The notes beneath the pieces were generated by a model. That model had not been told where the DNA came from and made no database searches. It worked only from the letters and a program-made list of their open reading frames with translations. DNA of 64,000 nucleotides from Pelomonas caseinilytica. Lineage in GTDB: Bacteria; Pseudomonadota; Gammaproteobacteria; Burkholderiales; Burkholderiaceae_C. Positions 27,159 through 36,335 of the stretch are shown in pieces; the stretch's first letter is position 1, and every line of letters starts with the position of its first letter. A program made the translations under genes and the position numbers. Location of the stretch: NCBI RefSeq assembly GCF_021353235.1, contig NZ_JAJTWT010000001.1:124001-188000 (forward strand), read 5' to 3'.

Positions 27159-27172
27159 GGATAGCGCTATCC
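27159..27172 (+). promoter_or_regulatory. LacI-type operator upstream of the TonB receptor
   Basis: GGATAGCGCTATCC, identical to the gntK copy, lies 79 bp before the receptor start and just after a T-rich promoter-like stretch. Confidence 0.8.
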
Positions 27173-27250
27173 AATTCCAACGCCATCCGGACCGGCTTCA
27201 TCGTTGACAGCAAAAAGCGGCGCAGCAGCCGCCACACCAGGAGACTTCTG

Positions 27251-30217
27251 ATGCACCCCTCCCGTCGCCCGACCCTGATCCACCTCGCCGCCCTGGCGGC
27301 CTGCGCCGGCCTGGCCCTCGGGGCGCGCGCCCAGACGGCGGCGCCCGGACAGCCGGCCTCCGACCCGCCGCAGGAGGTCGGTTCCAACGTGCTGAGCCCG
27401 GTCGTCGTGACGGGTTCGCGCATCAACGCCCGCGGCTTCACCCAGCCGACGCCAACGACCCGCATCGATGCCGTCGACATGGAGAAGGCCGCCAAGCCCA
27501 ATCTCTTCAACGCCCTGGCCGAGCTGCCCGCCCTGCAGGGCAGCACCGGCCGCACGACCAGCACCAACAGCACCAGCAGCGGCATCCAGGGCCTGAGTTC
27601 GCTGAGCCTGCGCGGCCTCACCCCCATCCGCACGCTGACGCTGATCGACGGCCAGCGCGTCATCGGCGCCAACGTCACCGGCGTCACCGACGTGAGCCAG
27701 TTCCCGCAACTGCTGATCAAGCAGGTCGACGTGGTGACCGGCGGCGCCTCGGCGTCCTATGGCTCGGACGCCGTCGGCGGCGTGGTGAACTTCGTCACCG
27801 ACAAGCGCTTCACCGGCTTCAAGGCCAACGTCGAGGCCGGCGAGACCAACTACCACGACGACCGCAACCACACCTTGCAGGCGGCCTGGGGCGGCGGCTT
27901 CCTGGACGGGCGCGCCCACCTCACGGCCAGCGTCGAATACAGCCGCGAGGGCGGCGTGCCCTCGCCCCGCTTCGGCGGTGCCGGCGCCAACGGCCGCACC
28001 TGGTTCAAGAACCCGGCCTTCCAGGTCCGCCCCATCGGCCAGACCAACGACGGCAAGCCGCAGTACATCCCCATCGAGAACGCCCAGCAGTTCCAGTACG
28101 CCAAGTACGGCCTCATCACCAACGGCCCGCTGCAGGGCACGGCCTTCGGCAAGGACGGCGTGCCCTTCAAGTTCGTCTACGGCTCCAACGGCGTGCCCAC
28201 GGGCACGGGCGCCGTCACGGGCTGCATCACGCCCTTCTGCGTCGGCGGCGACCTCAGCGGCACCGTGGGCGGCGGCACCACCCTCGGCATGAACATGACC
28301 CGCCAGGTGGCCTACACGCGCGGCAGCCTGGAGCTCACGCCTGACCACGAGGTCTTCTTCACCTTCAACTACGGCCGCGTCGACTCGCGCTTCACGCCCA
28401 ACCCCGGCGCCTTCAAGAACGACAACCTCACCATCCAGTGCGACAACCCCTTCGTGCCGGCGTCCATCCAGGCGGCCTGCGCGACGAACGGCATCACGAG
28501 CTTCAAGTTCGGCACCTCCAACGCCAACTTCCCCAAGGACATCGAGGTCAACCCGGTGCGCACCCAGGCTCGCCTGGTGCTGGGCGCCAATGGCCGCTTC
28601 GACGCCTTCGGCAAGGACTGGACCTATGACGCCTACGCCACGCACGGCCAGAACACCATCGACATCAACGTGGCCAACATGTCGCTGAACAGCCGCTACA
28701 ACGCCGCCATCGACGCCGTGCGCCTGGCCGACGGCCGCATCGTCTGCCGCAACCCGGTGGCCGCGGCCTCGGGCTGCGTGCCGCTCAACGTCATCGGCGA
28801 CGTGCCGGCCGACCCCGCCGCCATGTCCTACATCGAGCCGGCGAACGGGCCGCACCAGCATTCGCGCCAGCGCCAGTCCGTCGCCAGCTTCAGCGTCAAC
28901 GGCGAGCCCTTCTCGCTGTGGGCCGGCCCCGTGGCCATGGCCTTCGGCGCCGAGGCCCGTCGCGAGCAGTACTACGTCACCGGCGACCCCTACGGCAACG
29001 GCGTCTCGGCCGACAGCCCCAACACGCCCGAGTACCCGGCCGACCCGCTGCTCAACACCGCCATCGGCAACAACTGGTACGCCGGCAACTACCACAACGC
29101 CCGTGGCAGCTATCACGTGAAGGAGGGTTTCCTGGAGTTCAACGTGCCGCTGTTCAAGGGCACGCCCCTGGGCGAAGCCAACCTCAACGTCGCCGGCCGC
29201 CACACCAGCTACAGCACCTCGGGCGGCGTGGACAGCTGGAAGCTCGGCTCGACCTGGAAGACCGGCGTCGACGGCCTGCGCCTGCGCGCCGTCACCTCCA
29301 GGGACGTGCGCGCTCCCAACCTCAGCGAGCTGTACGCCGCGCCGCTGGTGGTCAACAACACGGTCAACTACCAAGGCTCCACGGTCACCATCCAGCAGCG
29401 CACCATCGGCAACACCAATCTGCGCCCCGAGACGGCCCGCAACTCCACCTTCGGCGTCGTGCTCACGCAGCCCAGCTGGGCGCCGGGCTTCAGTGCCTCG
29501 GTCGACTACTTCGACATCAAGGTCAAGGGCGTGATCTCCACGCTGACGCCCCAGCAGGAGGTGGACCTGTGCGTGGCCGGCAACCAGGAGATCTGCGCCG
29601 CCATGGACCTCACCAGCGCCACCAAGTACGTCACGGTGCAGGCCTTCAACCTCGCTTCCATGCGCAACAAGGGCTTCGACCTGGAGGGCGTCTACCGCTT
29701 CGACCTCGGCGGCGCGGGCCTGCCCGGCAAGCTGACGCTGCGCGCCCTGGCCACGCGCACGATCAGCTTCCTCATCGACTCGGGCGTGGTGGGCACCATC
29801 CCGACCGAGGCCGCGGGCGTCAACGTCGCCAACGTGCCCAACGCCGGCAGCACGCCGAGGTGGAAGGGCCAGTTCTCGCAGTCCTGGGATACCGACAAGT
29901 TCAACCTGACCCTGGCCCAGCGCTGGATCAGCGACGGCGTCTACAGCAACGAGTACATCGAGTGCCAGTCCAACTGCGCGGTGTCCACGGCCATCCACCC
30001 GACCATCGCGAACAACCAGATGAAGGGCGCCTTCTACTGGGACCTCGGCGGCTCCTACAAGTACTCGAAGAACCTGACCCTCTACTTCAAGATCGACAAC
30101 CTCACCAACGTCGACCCCGTGGCCGCGCCGCAGACGGGCACGGGCTACGGCATCAACCCCTTCCTCTACGACGTGCTGGGCCGCCAGTACCGGATGGGCG
30201 CGCGGCTGTTGTTCTGA
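27251..30217 (+). CDS. TonB-dependent outer-membrane receptor of the sugar-acid locus
   Basis: A 988-residue receptor. It has a signal peptide (cleavage near ARAQ, residue 28), then a TonB-box-like SPVVVTGSRI, a plug domain (FNALAELPALQGSTG...VDVVTGGASASYGSDAVGGVVNFVTDKRF) and a large beta-barrel ending in aromatic Phe (GARLLF). The form is that of CarA/SusC-like oligosaccharide receptors of Xanthomonadales and Burkholderiales. The same operator as gntK precedes it, so the substrate is probably a cello-oligosaccharide aldonate such as cellobionate. The 3' end is followed immediately by a post-stop repeat. The opposite-strand open frame covering the gene is a GC artefact. Confidence 0.9.
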   Translation: MHPSRRPTLIHLAALAACAGLALGARAQTAAPGQPASDPPQEVGSNVLSPVVVTGSRINARGFTQPTPTTRIDAVDMEKAAKPNLFNALAELPALQGSTGRTTSTNSTSSGIQGLSSLSLRGLTPIRTLTLIDGQRVIGANVTGVTDVSQFPQLLIKQVDVVTGGASASYGSDAVGGVVNFVTDKRFTGFKANVEAGETNYHDDRNHTLQAAWGGGFLDGRAHLTASVEYSREGGVPSPRFGGAGANGRTWFKNPAFQVRPIGQTNDGKPQYIPIENAQQFQYAKYGLITNGPLQGTAFGKDGVPFKFVYGSNGVPTGTGAVTGCITPFCVGGDLSGTVGGGTTLGMNMTRQVAYTRGSLELTPDHEVFFTFNYGRVDSRFTPNPGAFKNDNLTIQCDNPFVPASIQAACATNGITSFKFGTSNANFPKDIEVNPVRTQARLVLGANGRFDAFGKDWTYDAYATHGQNTIDINVANMSLNSRYNAAIDAVRLADGRIVCRNPVAAASGCVPLNVIGDVPADPAAMSYIEPANGPHQHSRQRQSVASFSVNGEPFSLWAGPVAMAFGAEARREQYYVTGDPYGNGVSADSPNTPEYPADPLLNTAIGNNWYAGNYHNARGSYHVKEGFLEFNVPLFKGTPLGEANLNVAGRHTSYSTSGGVDSWKLGSTWKTGVDGLRLRAVTSRDVRAPNLSELYAAPLVVNNTVNYQGSTVTIQQRTIGNTNLRPETARNSTFGVVLTQPSWAPGFSASVDYFDIKVKGVISTLTPQQEVDLCVAGNQEICAAMDLTSATKYVTVQAFNLASMRNKGFDLEGVYRFDLGGAGLPGKLTLRALATRTISFLIDSGVVGTIPTEAAGVNVANVPNAGSTPRWKGQFSQSWDTDKFNLTLAQRWISDGVYSNEYIECQSNCAVSTAIHPTIANNQMKGAFYWDLGGSYKYSKNLTLYFKIDNLTNVDPVAAPQTGTGYGINPFLYDVLGRQYRMGARLLF

Positions 30218-30364
30218 CTGCCCCTCGCCCAACCTCGCATCGCTGAACGCGAGCGAGTCCGGTCGGTCCCCCGAGGGGACGACGATGCTTGCGGCATCAA
30301 GCCGCAAGCACATCGCCAGCGCGGGCCCGCTCGGGAGCGGCCCAGCGCTCGGCCCGCAATACGC
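30218..30364 (+). repeat. ~145-bp post-stop repeat, copy 1
   Basis: It begins at the base after the TonB receptor stop with CTGCCCCTCGCCCAACC and ends at CGGCCCGCAATAC. It contains the invariant hairpin TGCTTGCGGC-loop-GCCGCAAGCA. The other full copies lie at 37312-37457 and 61692-61836 in the opposite strand, again downstream of a stop codon. Confidence 0.85.
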
Positions 30365-30454
30365 CGGCCTCACGGGCTACATGGATAGCAGAGGCCAGGC
30401 CGCGCTGCCTGCCGTCCTACAGCGGCAGGCCGTGCCAACCGCCAGACTGCGTGG

Positions 30455-31345
30455 ATGCACCGGCTGGCACCGCTTCAACCGCTGGGCCGCGTGCTGCGGC
30501 TGACGGTCGAAGGCTTCCTGGACGACCGGGGCCCGCGCATGGGCGCGGCCCTGGCCTACTACACGCTGTTCTCGCTGGCGCCGCTGCTGCTCATCGTCGT
30601 CTCGGTGGCCGGCCTGGTCTGGGGTGGCGAGGCCGTGCGCGGCGAACTCGTCGACCAGCTGCAGGCCCTGCTCGGCAGGGCCGCGGCCACCACCATCGAG
30701 CAGATGCTCAGGACGGTGTCCTGGCCGGCCGGCGGCTGGCTCAGCACCCTGCTCGGCCTGGGGCTGATGCTGGTGGGCGCGACCACCATGCTGGCCGAGC
30801 TGCAGGACGCCCTCGACACCATCTGGCGCGTGCCGGCGCGGCCGGTACAGGGCTGGTTGAACTGGCTGCGCGCCCGCATGCTGAGCTTCGGCCTCATCCT
30901 GGGCCTGAGCTTCCTGCTGCTGGTCTCGCTGCTACTGGACGCCATGCTGTCGGCCGCCCAGGCCTTCTGGCAGCCCTGGTTCGGCGACTGGCTGCAAATC
31001 GCCGGCATGGTCAACACGCTGGTGAGCCAGGGCCTGGTCGTGGCCGTCTTCGCGTTGATCTTCAAGTGGATGCCGCGCGCCCGCATCGCCTGGCGCGACG
31101 TGCTGCTGGGCGCCCTGGTCACGGCCGGCCTGTTCGCGCTGGGCCGCTACGCCATCGGCACCTACCTGCAGCGCAGCGGCGTGGTCTCGGGCTTCGGCGC
31201 CGCGGCATCGGTCGTCGCCATGCTGGTGTGGGTGTATTTCTCCGCCCAGATCCTGCTGCTCGGCGCGGAGTTCACCTGGGCCTATGCGCGGGTGCTGGGC
31301 TCGCGGCAGGACACACCCGCCGGCTCCGCCGCGGTCGGGAACTGA
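30455..31345 (+). CDS. YihY/UPF0761-family membrane protein
   Basis: A 296-residue protein with about six membrane helices. The family segments DRGPRMGAALAYYTLFSLAPLLLIVVSVAG, AELQDALDTIWRVP and WRDVLLGALVTAGLFALGRYAIGTYL are all present. YihY/BrkB-like proteins are widespread inner-membrane proteins of poorly defined, probably transport-related function; the old name ribonuclease BN is a mis-annotation. It is monocistronic. Confidence 0.9.
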   Translation: MHRLAPLQPLGRVLRLTVEGFLDDRGPRMGAALAYYTLFSLAPLLLIVVSVAGLVWGGEAVRGELVDQLQALLGRAAATTIEQMLRTVSWPAGGWLSTLLGLGLMLVGATTMLAELQDALDTIWRVPARPVQGWLNWLRARMLSFGLILGLSFLLLVSLLLDAMLSAAQAFWQPWFGDWLQIAGMVNTLVSQGLVVAVFALIFKWMPRARIAWRDVLLGALVTAGLFALGRYAIGTYLQRSGVVSGFGAAASVVAMLVWVYFSAQILLLGAEFTWAYARVLGSRQDTPAGSAAVGN

Positions 31346-31448
31346 GCCGACGACCCCGCGCCCAGCTCTCCTACACGGGGGCATGCCGCACGCGGCCAAA
31401 GTGCGCCACAAGCGGGCGTGAATCCCGACCCGCCAGGAGTTCGCCACC

Positions 31449-31667
31449 ATGCTGACCATCGATCTGAGCCACCCCCCGCCCCTCGACGCCAGCTGGCTGG
31501 GAGCCTTCACCGCCTGCCTGGCCCTCTTTGAACCCCAGCTCACCCTCACCCAGCGCGTGGACCACGGCATGGTCGCCTGGCGCCACACCTGGCTGCTCGA
31601 CCCCGAGGAGGCGGCCACGCTGTGGGTGGCGGCGCTGCGGCGTTGCGACGGGCCCCGGGTGCGCTGA
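31449..31667 (+). CDS. Small protein of unknown function
   Basis: A 72-residue protein with a good CAGGAG site 9 nt before the ATG. The sequence MLTIDLSHPPPLDASWLGAF...WRHTWLLDPEEAATLWVAALRRC has normal amino-acid balance and no signal peptide or membrane helix. The family is not recognised. Confidence 0.6.
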   Translation: MLTIDLSHPPPLDASWLGAFTACLALFEPQLTLTQRVDHGMVAWRHTWLLDPEEAATLWVAALRRCDGPRVR

Positions 31668-31816
31668 GCGTGTCAGGCGTTGCCCGCAGCATGAGTAGGC
31701 ATTGGCTGACGCAGACCGGGGGCGCGGCTGGCCACACTTCTCTGCATCGATGCATGAACGCCATGCCGATGCGCCGATAGAGCCCGAGACATCCGTTCAA
31801 CAACCAGGAGAAACCC

Positions 31817-32131
31817 ATGAAAGCTTCCGCTGTGCTGCTGGCCCTCGCTTCAGCGCTCACCGTCGTGACCACCACCGGCTGCGCCGTGACCCGTGACCAG
31901 GAAAGCGTCGGCGAGTACGTCGACGACGCCACCCTCACCACCCGCGTGAAGGGCAAGTTCGCCGCCGACCCGACGGTCTCGGCCATGTCCATCAGCGTGG
32001 AGACGCTCAAGGGCGTCGTCCAGCTCTCCGGCTTCGCCAAGAGCAGCGACGAGCGCGCCATGGCCGAGAAGCTGGCGCGCAACACCTCCGGCGTGAAGGG
32101 CGTGCGCAACGACATCGCCGTTCGCCCCTAA
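31817..32131 (+). CDS. BON-domain exported (lipo)protein
   Basis: A 104-residue protein with a signal sequence ending TTGCAV, a weak lipobox with Cys at residue 22. A single BON domain follows (DDATLTTRVKGKFAADPTVSAMSISVETLKGVVQLSGFAKS...GVKGVRNDIAVRP). BON proteins bind phospholipid surfaces in the periplasm, as OsmY does, and are often stress-induced. AGGAG lies 7 nt before the start, and a strong terminator follows. Confidence 0.88.
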   Translation: MKASAVLLALASALTVVTTTGCAVTRDQESVGEYVDDATLTTRVKGKFAADPTVSAMSISVETLKGVVQLSGFAKSSDERAMAEKLARNTSGVKGVRNDIAVRP

Positions 32132-32156
32132 CCGCGCGTTCCGATCGGCCGTTCGA

Positions 32157-32181
32157 GCGCCCGCCCCGCCGGGCGCTTTTT
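32157..32181 (+). terminator. Rho-independent terminator after the BON gene
   Basis: GCGCCCG pairs with CGGGCGC around a 6-nt loop, followed by five T residues. Confidence 0.88.
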
Positions 32182-32251
32182 CATGCCCGCCCCGGGAAAG
32201 CCCCGCACCACCCGGCGCCTGCGGCCAGGCGTGCCGCATCAGAATGGCGTC

Positions 32252-33076
32252 ATGACGACGACCACCGACGACGGACTGCCCCTCCACGCCCGCTACTGGC
32301 CCGCTGCCGCATCTGCCCGAGGCCAGGTGCTGCTGGTGCACGGCCTGGGCGAGCATGTGGAGCGTTATGCCCACGTCGCCGCCGCGCTCAACGCCGCCGG
32401 CTGGGACGTTCACGGCTGGGACCACCGCGGCCATGGCCGCAGCCCCGGGCCGCGCGGCGACATCCCCGACCACGACGCCCTGCTGCGCGACACCGCCCGC
32501 GTCATCGACACCGTGCGCCGCCCGGGCGGACGCTTCGTCCTGCTGGGCCACAGCATGGGCGGCGCCGTCGCCGCGCGCTTCGCCGCCGAAGCCCTCTCGC
32601 CCCGGCCGGCCGCCTGTAGCCGGCCGCTGGACGGGCTGGTGCTGTCCTCGCCGGCACTCGATCCCGGCCTGTCGGGAGCGCAGAAGCTGGCCCTGGCCGT
32701 GGCGGAGCGGCTGGCCCCGGGCCTGGCCGTGGGCAACGGCCTGAAGCCCGAGTGGATCAGCCGCGACACGGCCGTGGTGCAGGCCTATGCCGCCGACCCG
32801 CTGGTGCACGACCGCATCACCGCGCGGCTCACCCGCTTCATCGTCGACGCCGGCCACCGCGCCATCGCCGATGCGCCGCGGTGGCAAGTGCCCACGCTGC
32901 TGATGTGGGCGGGCGCCGACCGCTGCGTGGCGCCACGCGGCAGCGAGGCCTTCGCCGCGGCGGCGCCGGCCAACGTCGTCGCCACCCGGCCCTGGGACGG
33001 GCTGTATCACGAGATCTTCAACGAGCCCGAGAAGGCCGAGGTCATCGCGACGCTGATCGCCTGGTTGAATCGTTAG
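32252..33076 (+). CDS. Monoacylglycerol lipase-like alpha/beta hydrolase
   Basis: A 274-residue serine hydrolase of the Hydrolase_4 family. VLLVHGLGEHVERYAHVAAAL is the oxyanion-hole segment, WDHRGHGRSPGPRGD is typical of monoglyceride lipases, and the nucleophile sits in LLGHSMGGAVA. The Asp is in WAGADRCV and the His in GLYHEIFNEPE. It would release fatty acid from monoglycerides or lysophospholipids. The start is the ATG at MTTTTDDG. Its last 35 bp overlap the convergent kinase gene. Confidence 0.9.
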   Translation: MTTTTDDGLPLHARYWPAAASARGQVLLVHGLGEHVERYAHVAAALNAAGWDVHGWDHRGHGRSPGPRGDIPDHDALLRDTARVIDTVRRPGGRFVLLGHSMGGAVAARFAAEALSPRPAACSRPLDGLVLSSPALDPGLSGAQKLALAVAERLAPGLAVGNGLKPEWISRDTAVVQAYAADPLVHDRITARLTRFIVDAGHRAIADAPRWQVPTLLMWAGADRCVAPRGSEAFAAAAPANVVATRPWDGLYHEIFNEPEKAEVIATLIAWLNR

Positions 33077-35564
33077 GCGCCGCGACGGCGTCGGCCGGCA
33101 GGAGCTCGGCGACGCAGTCGCACAGGCGGCGCAGCGACAGCGGCTTGGCGAGGAAGTCGTCCATGCCGGCCTCCTTGGCCCGGGCCCGTTCCTCCACGGA
33201 CACCCCGCCGCTCACGGCCACGATGGGCAGCGTGCCCGCCGGCCCGAGGGCGCGGATGCGGCGGGTGGCCTCCAGGCCGTCCATGACGGGCATGTGCACG
33301 TCCAGCAGCACCAGGTCGAAGGGCTGGCCGCAGCCGAAGGCCTGGCTCACGGCCTCGACCGCCTCGGCGCCGTCGCGCACCGTCGTCGGCTGGGCGCCCT
33401 GGCGGCGCAGCCATCCGTCCATGAGGGTGCGGTTGGACGCCACGTCGTCCGCCACCAGGATGCGTCGGCCCGCCATGCTGCCGCTCGCCTCGCCCTTCAC
33501 CTCGCCCTTCTTCTCGCCCTTCGCCTCGCCCGGCAGGCCGTCTGCAGCCAGGGGCTCCGCGGGGCCGGCGGCGACGGCCTGGGGCAGCGGGAGGTCCACC
33601 CAGAACCGGCTGCCCCGGCCGGGCTCGCTGTACACGCCGACGTCGCCGCCCATCAGCCGCGCCAGCTCCCGGCTGATGGCCAGCCCGAGGCCCGTACCCA
33701 TCGAACGCTCCGCCACGCCGCCGGCCTGCACGTAGGGGCTGAACAGCCTGGCCGTCTCCTGCGCGGACATGCCCTGCCCCGAGTCGCGCACCTCGAAGCG
33801 CCAGAGCTGGGCCTCGTCATGGCTGACGGTCAGCGTGACGTCGCCGGTGTCGGTGAACTTCAGCGCGTTGGAGAGGAAGTTGCCGAGGATCTGCCGCAGC
33901 CGGCCCGGATCGCCGCGGACCCAGCCGCAGGCCGTCGGCGTGGGCGTCAGCCGCAAGTCCAGGCCCTTCTGCCGGGCCAGCGGCAGGTGGACCGCGAACA
34001 CCGAGGCCAGCAGGGCGTCGAGGTCGAAGGGAACGACATCCGCCCGCATCTTGCCGGACTCGATCTTGGAGAAGTCGAGCACCTCGGAGATGGTGTGGGA
34101 CAGGAGGCGGGCGCTGGCCGACAGCATCTGCAGATGCTCGCGGCGGACGCCCTCGGGCAGGTCGGGGTCGCGAGCGAGGTCGGCCAGCCCCATGACCGCG
34201 TGCAGCGGGTTGCGGATCTCGTGGCTCATGTAGGCCAGGAAGGCCGACTTGGCCTCGCTCGCCTCCAGCGCCGCGGCCCGCTGGCGCTCCGCCTCGAGGG
34301 CCTTGGCCTGCAGCAGCTGTCGCTCCCGCATCGCGAGCTGGGTCTGGCGCAGCGCGATGGTGAGGGTGATGCAGGCCGTCACGAACACGGTCGGCATGGT
34401 CGAGAACCGCATGAACAGATAGCCGTGCTCACGCTCGACGAAAGGCATCCAGGGCAGGAAGAACATGCCGTGGAAGACCGCCGAGAAGCCGCCCGCCACC
34501 TTGACGGCCAGGCCGACGATGCGGTCGCCACGGTTGGGCACGAAGACGAGCAGGAAGGACAGCACGACCAGGAAGATGGCCGTGAGGTTGTTGAGCCGCA
34601 GCGCCAGCACCAGCTGGCCGGCAGCCAGCAGCGCCAGGTTGAGCGGCAACGCGGCCATGGCCGCGAGGAAACCGCGCTCCAGCCACTTCGGCGCGCCGAT
34701 GAACTGGCAGAACTGCACGAAGACGGCCGCCGCGAAGAACACCTGGCCGAACACGCCGACGGGATGGAGCTGGTCGAGCAGGCCCTCCGCATGCGGCCAC
34801 ACGAAGCGTGCCGCGAGGCCGCTCTGCAAGGCGACGCTGAGCGTGGTCATCAGGTCGAAGCCCGCGAACACCAGCCAGATCCGCACGCCGGTGACCCACC
34901 ACGCCACCACGGACGTGAGCAGGAGCAAGGGTACGGCGCCGATGAAGGCGGCGAACACGGCCAGCACGAGCTGCTCCTGTGCGACGAGCTGTTCGGGCTG
35001 GACCACCTCCACCGTCGCCACCGGCGTGGGCGTGCGCAGCCGGATGAAGACCGTGGCCTCGGCCTCGGGCCGCACGACCAGCGGAAAGGCCAGGCCCAGA
35101 GAGCCGATGGGCCGGTCGACGTAGGCATGGCGGCTGCCGATGGTGGTGGACTGCCACGGCCCGGCATCGCGGGCCTGGTAGAGGGTGGCCTCGTGGATGA
35201 AAGGCGGCCACAGGGACAGCTGCCAGCGCGTGCCTTCGGGCGCGGCGCGCAGCCTCACCCTCAGCCACACCGGGTGGCTCTGGTTGCCGATGAAGAGGTC
35301 CGGCTTGGCGGGCTGGAAGGCCCGGGCCTGGATCGTCTCGATGGTGGCCGCGTCGCTCTCGTCGATGAAGAGGGCGACGTCTTCCACCCGGTCCTGCGGC
35401 GCGCCGATGTCCGGCCGCGCCGGACCGGCGAAGGCACCGAGCGGTGCCAGCCACAGCAGAAGGAACAGCCACAGGCGCTGCGGCCAGGCCACCAACCGTC
35501 CGGCCACCCAGCCAGCCATCCAGCCCCTCCAACGGCCTGCGATCCCCGCCCGCCTGCCCTGCAT
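33042..35564 (-). CDS. 7TMR-DISM hybrid histidine kinase with receiver
   Basis: An 840-residue protein. It has an N-terminal signal/anchor and a periplasmic 7TMR-DISM sensor (about 55-190). Seven membrane helices follow (about 200-400), then a short coiled coil, a HisKA domain with His448 in YMSHEIRNPLHAVMGLADLA, and an ATPase domain (ILGNFLSNALKFT, DSGQGMS, GTGLGLAISRELARLMGG). A Lys/Glu/Gly repeat linker (KGEKKGEVKGE) leads to a receiver with Asp755 in LLDVHMPVMDG. Start MQGRRAG is chosen because GGAGGGG lies 7 nt upstream. The ligand of the sensor domain is probably a carbohydrate or other small molecule but cannot be named. Confidence 0.92.
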   Translation of the reverse strand: MQGRRAGIAGRWRGWMAGWVAGRLVAWPQRLWLFLLLWLAPLGAFAGPARPDIGAPQDRVEDVALFIDESDAATIETIQARAFQPAKPDLFIGNQSHPVWLRVRLRAAPEGTRWQLSLWPPFIHEATLYQARDAGPWQSTTIGSRHAYVDRPIGSLGLAFPLVVRPEAEATVFIRLRTPTPVATVEVVQPEQLVAQEQLVLAVFAAFIGAVPLLLLTSVVAWWVTGVRIWLVFAGFDLMTTLSVALQSGLAARFVWPHAEGLLDQLHPVGVFGQVFFAAAVFVQFCQFIGAPKWLERGFLAAMAALPLNLALLAAGQLVLALRLNNLTAIFLVVLSFLLVFVPNRGDRIVGLAVKVAGGFSAVFHGMFFLPWMPFVEREHGYLFMRFSTMPTVFVTACITLTIALRQTQLAMRERQLLQAKALEAERQRAAALEASEAKSAFLAYMSHEIRNPLHAVMGLADLARDPDLPEGVRREHLQMLSASARLLSHTISEVLDFSKIESGKMRADVVPFDLDALLASVFAVHLPLARQKGLDLRLTPTPTACGWVRGDPGRLRQILGNFLSNALKFTDTGDVTLTVSHDEAQLWRFEVRDSGQGMSAQETARLFSPYVQAGGVAERSMGTGLGLAISRELARLMGGDVGVYSEPGRGSRFWVDLPLPQAVAAGPAEPLAADGLPGEAKGEKKGEVKGEASGSMAGRRILVADDVASNRTLMDGWLRRQGAQPTTVRDGAEAVEAVSQAFGCGQPFDLVLLDVHMPVMDGLEATRRIRALGPAGTLPIVAVSGGVSVEERARAKEAGMDDFLAKPLSLRRLCDCVAELLPADAVAAPNDSTRRSASR

Positions 35565-35702
35565 CCGTACCCCTCCGCGCAGGGCCGGCTCGCGCGCAGC
35601 CGTGCGGCGCCGCAGGCCCTTGTCAATCTTCGGCGGCACCGTAACCTCCCTCGCCCCCCGGATCAAGGGCCGGGGAGGCACTATGCACGGTCGAGGCAGG
35701 AT

Positions 35703-36332
35703 TCAGCCCGCCGCCCCGAGGGCGTCGAGCCGGTCCACCACCAATTCCAGCCGCAGCAGCGGGCTGTCCAGGGCCATGAGCCGCTGGCGCTGCTCGAGCG
35801 GCATGGGCAGCAGCTCGGCCCAGCGGTTGGCCAGCCAGCCGGCGTCCTCCCAGGCATAAGGCGGCTGCACGGGCAGCTCATGCGGCGCCGCCTCCCGCGC
35901 CCAGCCGGCGAGCAGGTCCTGCAGCTGGCGGGCAGCCAGGCGCAGGTCTTCGGGCACCGGCACGGCCGGGTCCTGCGCCAGGGCCTCGGCCTGCGCCAGC
36001 CACAGCCCATGGCTCAGGCAGCGCGGCTCACGCACGCGGATGCGCTCGGTGCCCGTGGCGCGCAGGTGGATGAGCCCGGGGCCGGCCTGCTCCAGTTCGT
36101 CGATGCGCGCCAGCGTGCCGATCTCGTGGAAGGCCTCGCGGCGAAAGCCCTCGCCCTCGCGCTGCCGTACCTCCTGCCCCGCCGTCAGGGCCACCACGCC
36201 GAAGGGCTGGCCTCGGGCGTGGCAGCGCTGCACCATGTCGAGGTAGCGCGGCTCGAAGACGCGTAGCGCCAGATAGCCGCCGGGGAAGAGCACCGAGCGC
36301 AGCGGGAACAGCGGGGTCTCGGCGGCGTCCAT
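35703..36332 (-). CDS. Lon protease substrate-binding-domain protein
   Basis: A 209-residue stand-alone LON N-terminal (PUA-like) domain protein: PLFPLRSVLFPGGYLALRVFEPRYLDMVQRC at the start, FHEIGTLARIDELEQAGPGLIHLRATGTERIRV in the middle. No ATPase or protease domain follows. The role of such free LON domains is unclear. It follows the patatin-like lipoprotein gene by 3 nt and shares its transcript. Confidence 0.9.
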   Translation of the reverse strand: MDAAETPLFPLRSVLFPGGYLALRVFEPRYLDMVQRCHARGQPFGVVALTAGQEVRQREGEGFRREAFHEIGTLARIDELEQAGPGLIHLRATGTERIRVREPRCLSHGLWLAQAEALAQDPAVPVPEDLRLAARQLQDLLAGWAREAAPHELPVQPPYAWEDAGWLANRWAELLPMPLEQRQRLMALDSPLLRLELVVDRLDALGAAG

Positions 36333-36335
36333 GGC

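Noticed and set aside
27167-30373. 1068-residue open frame on the minus strand over the TonB receptor
   Set aside because: Rich in H, G, V, R and A with no domains. It is the antisense shadow of a GC-rich gene whose plus-strand product has a signal peptide and complete receptor architecture.
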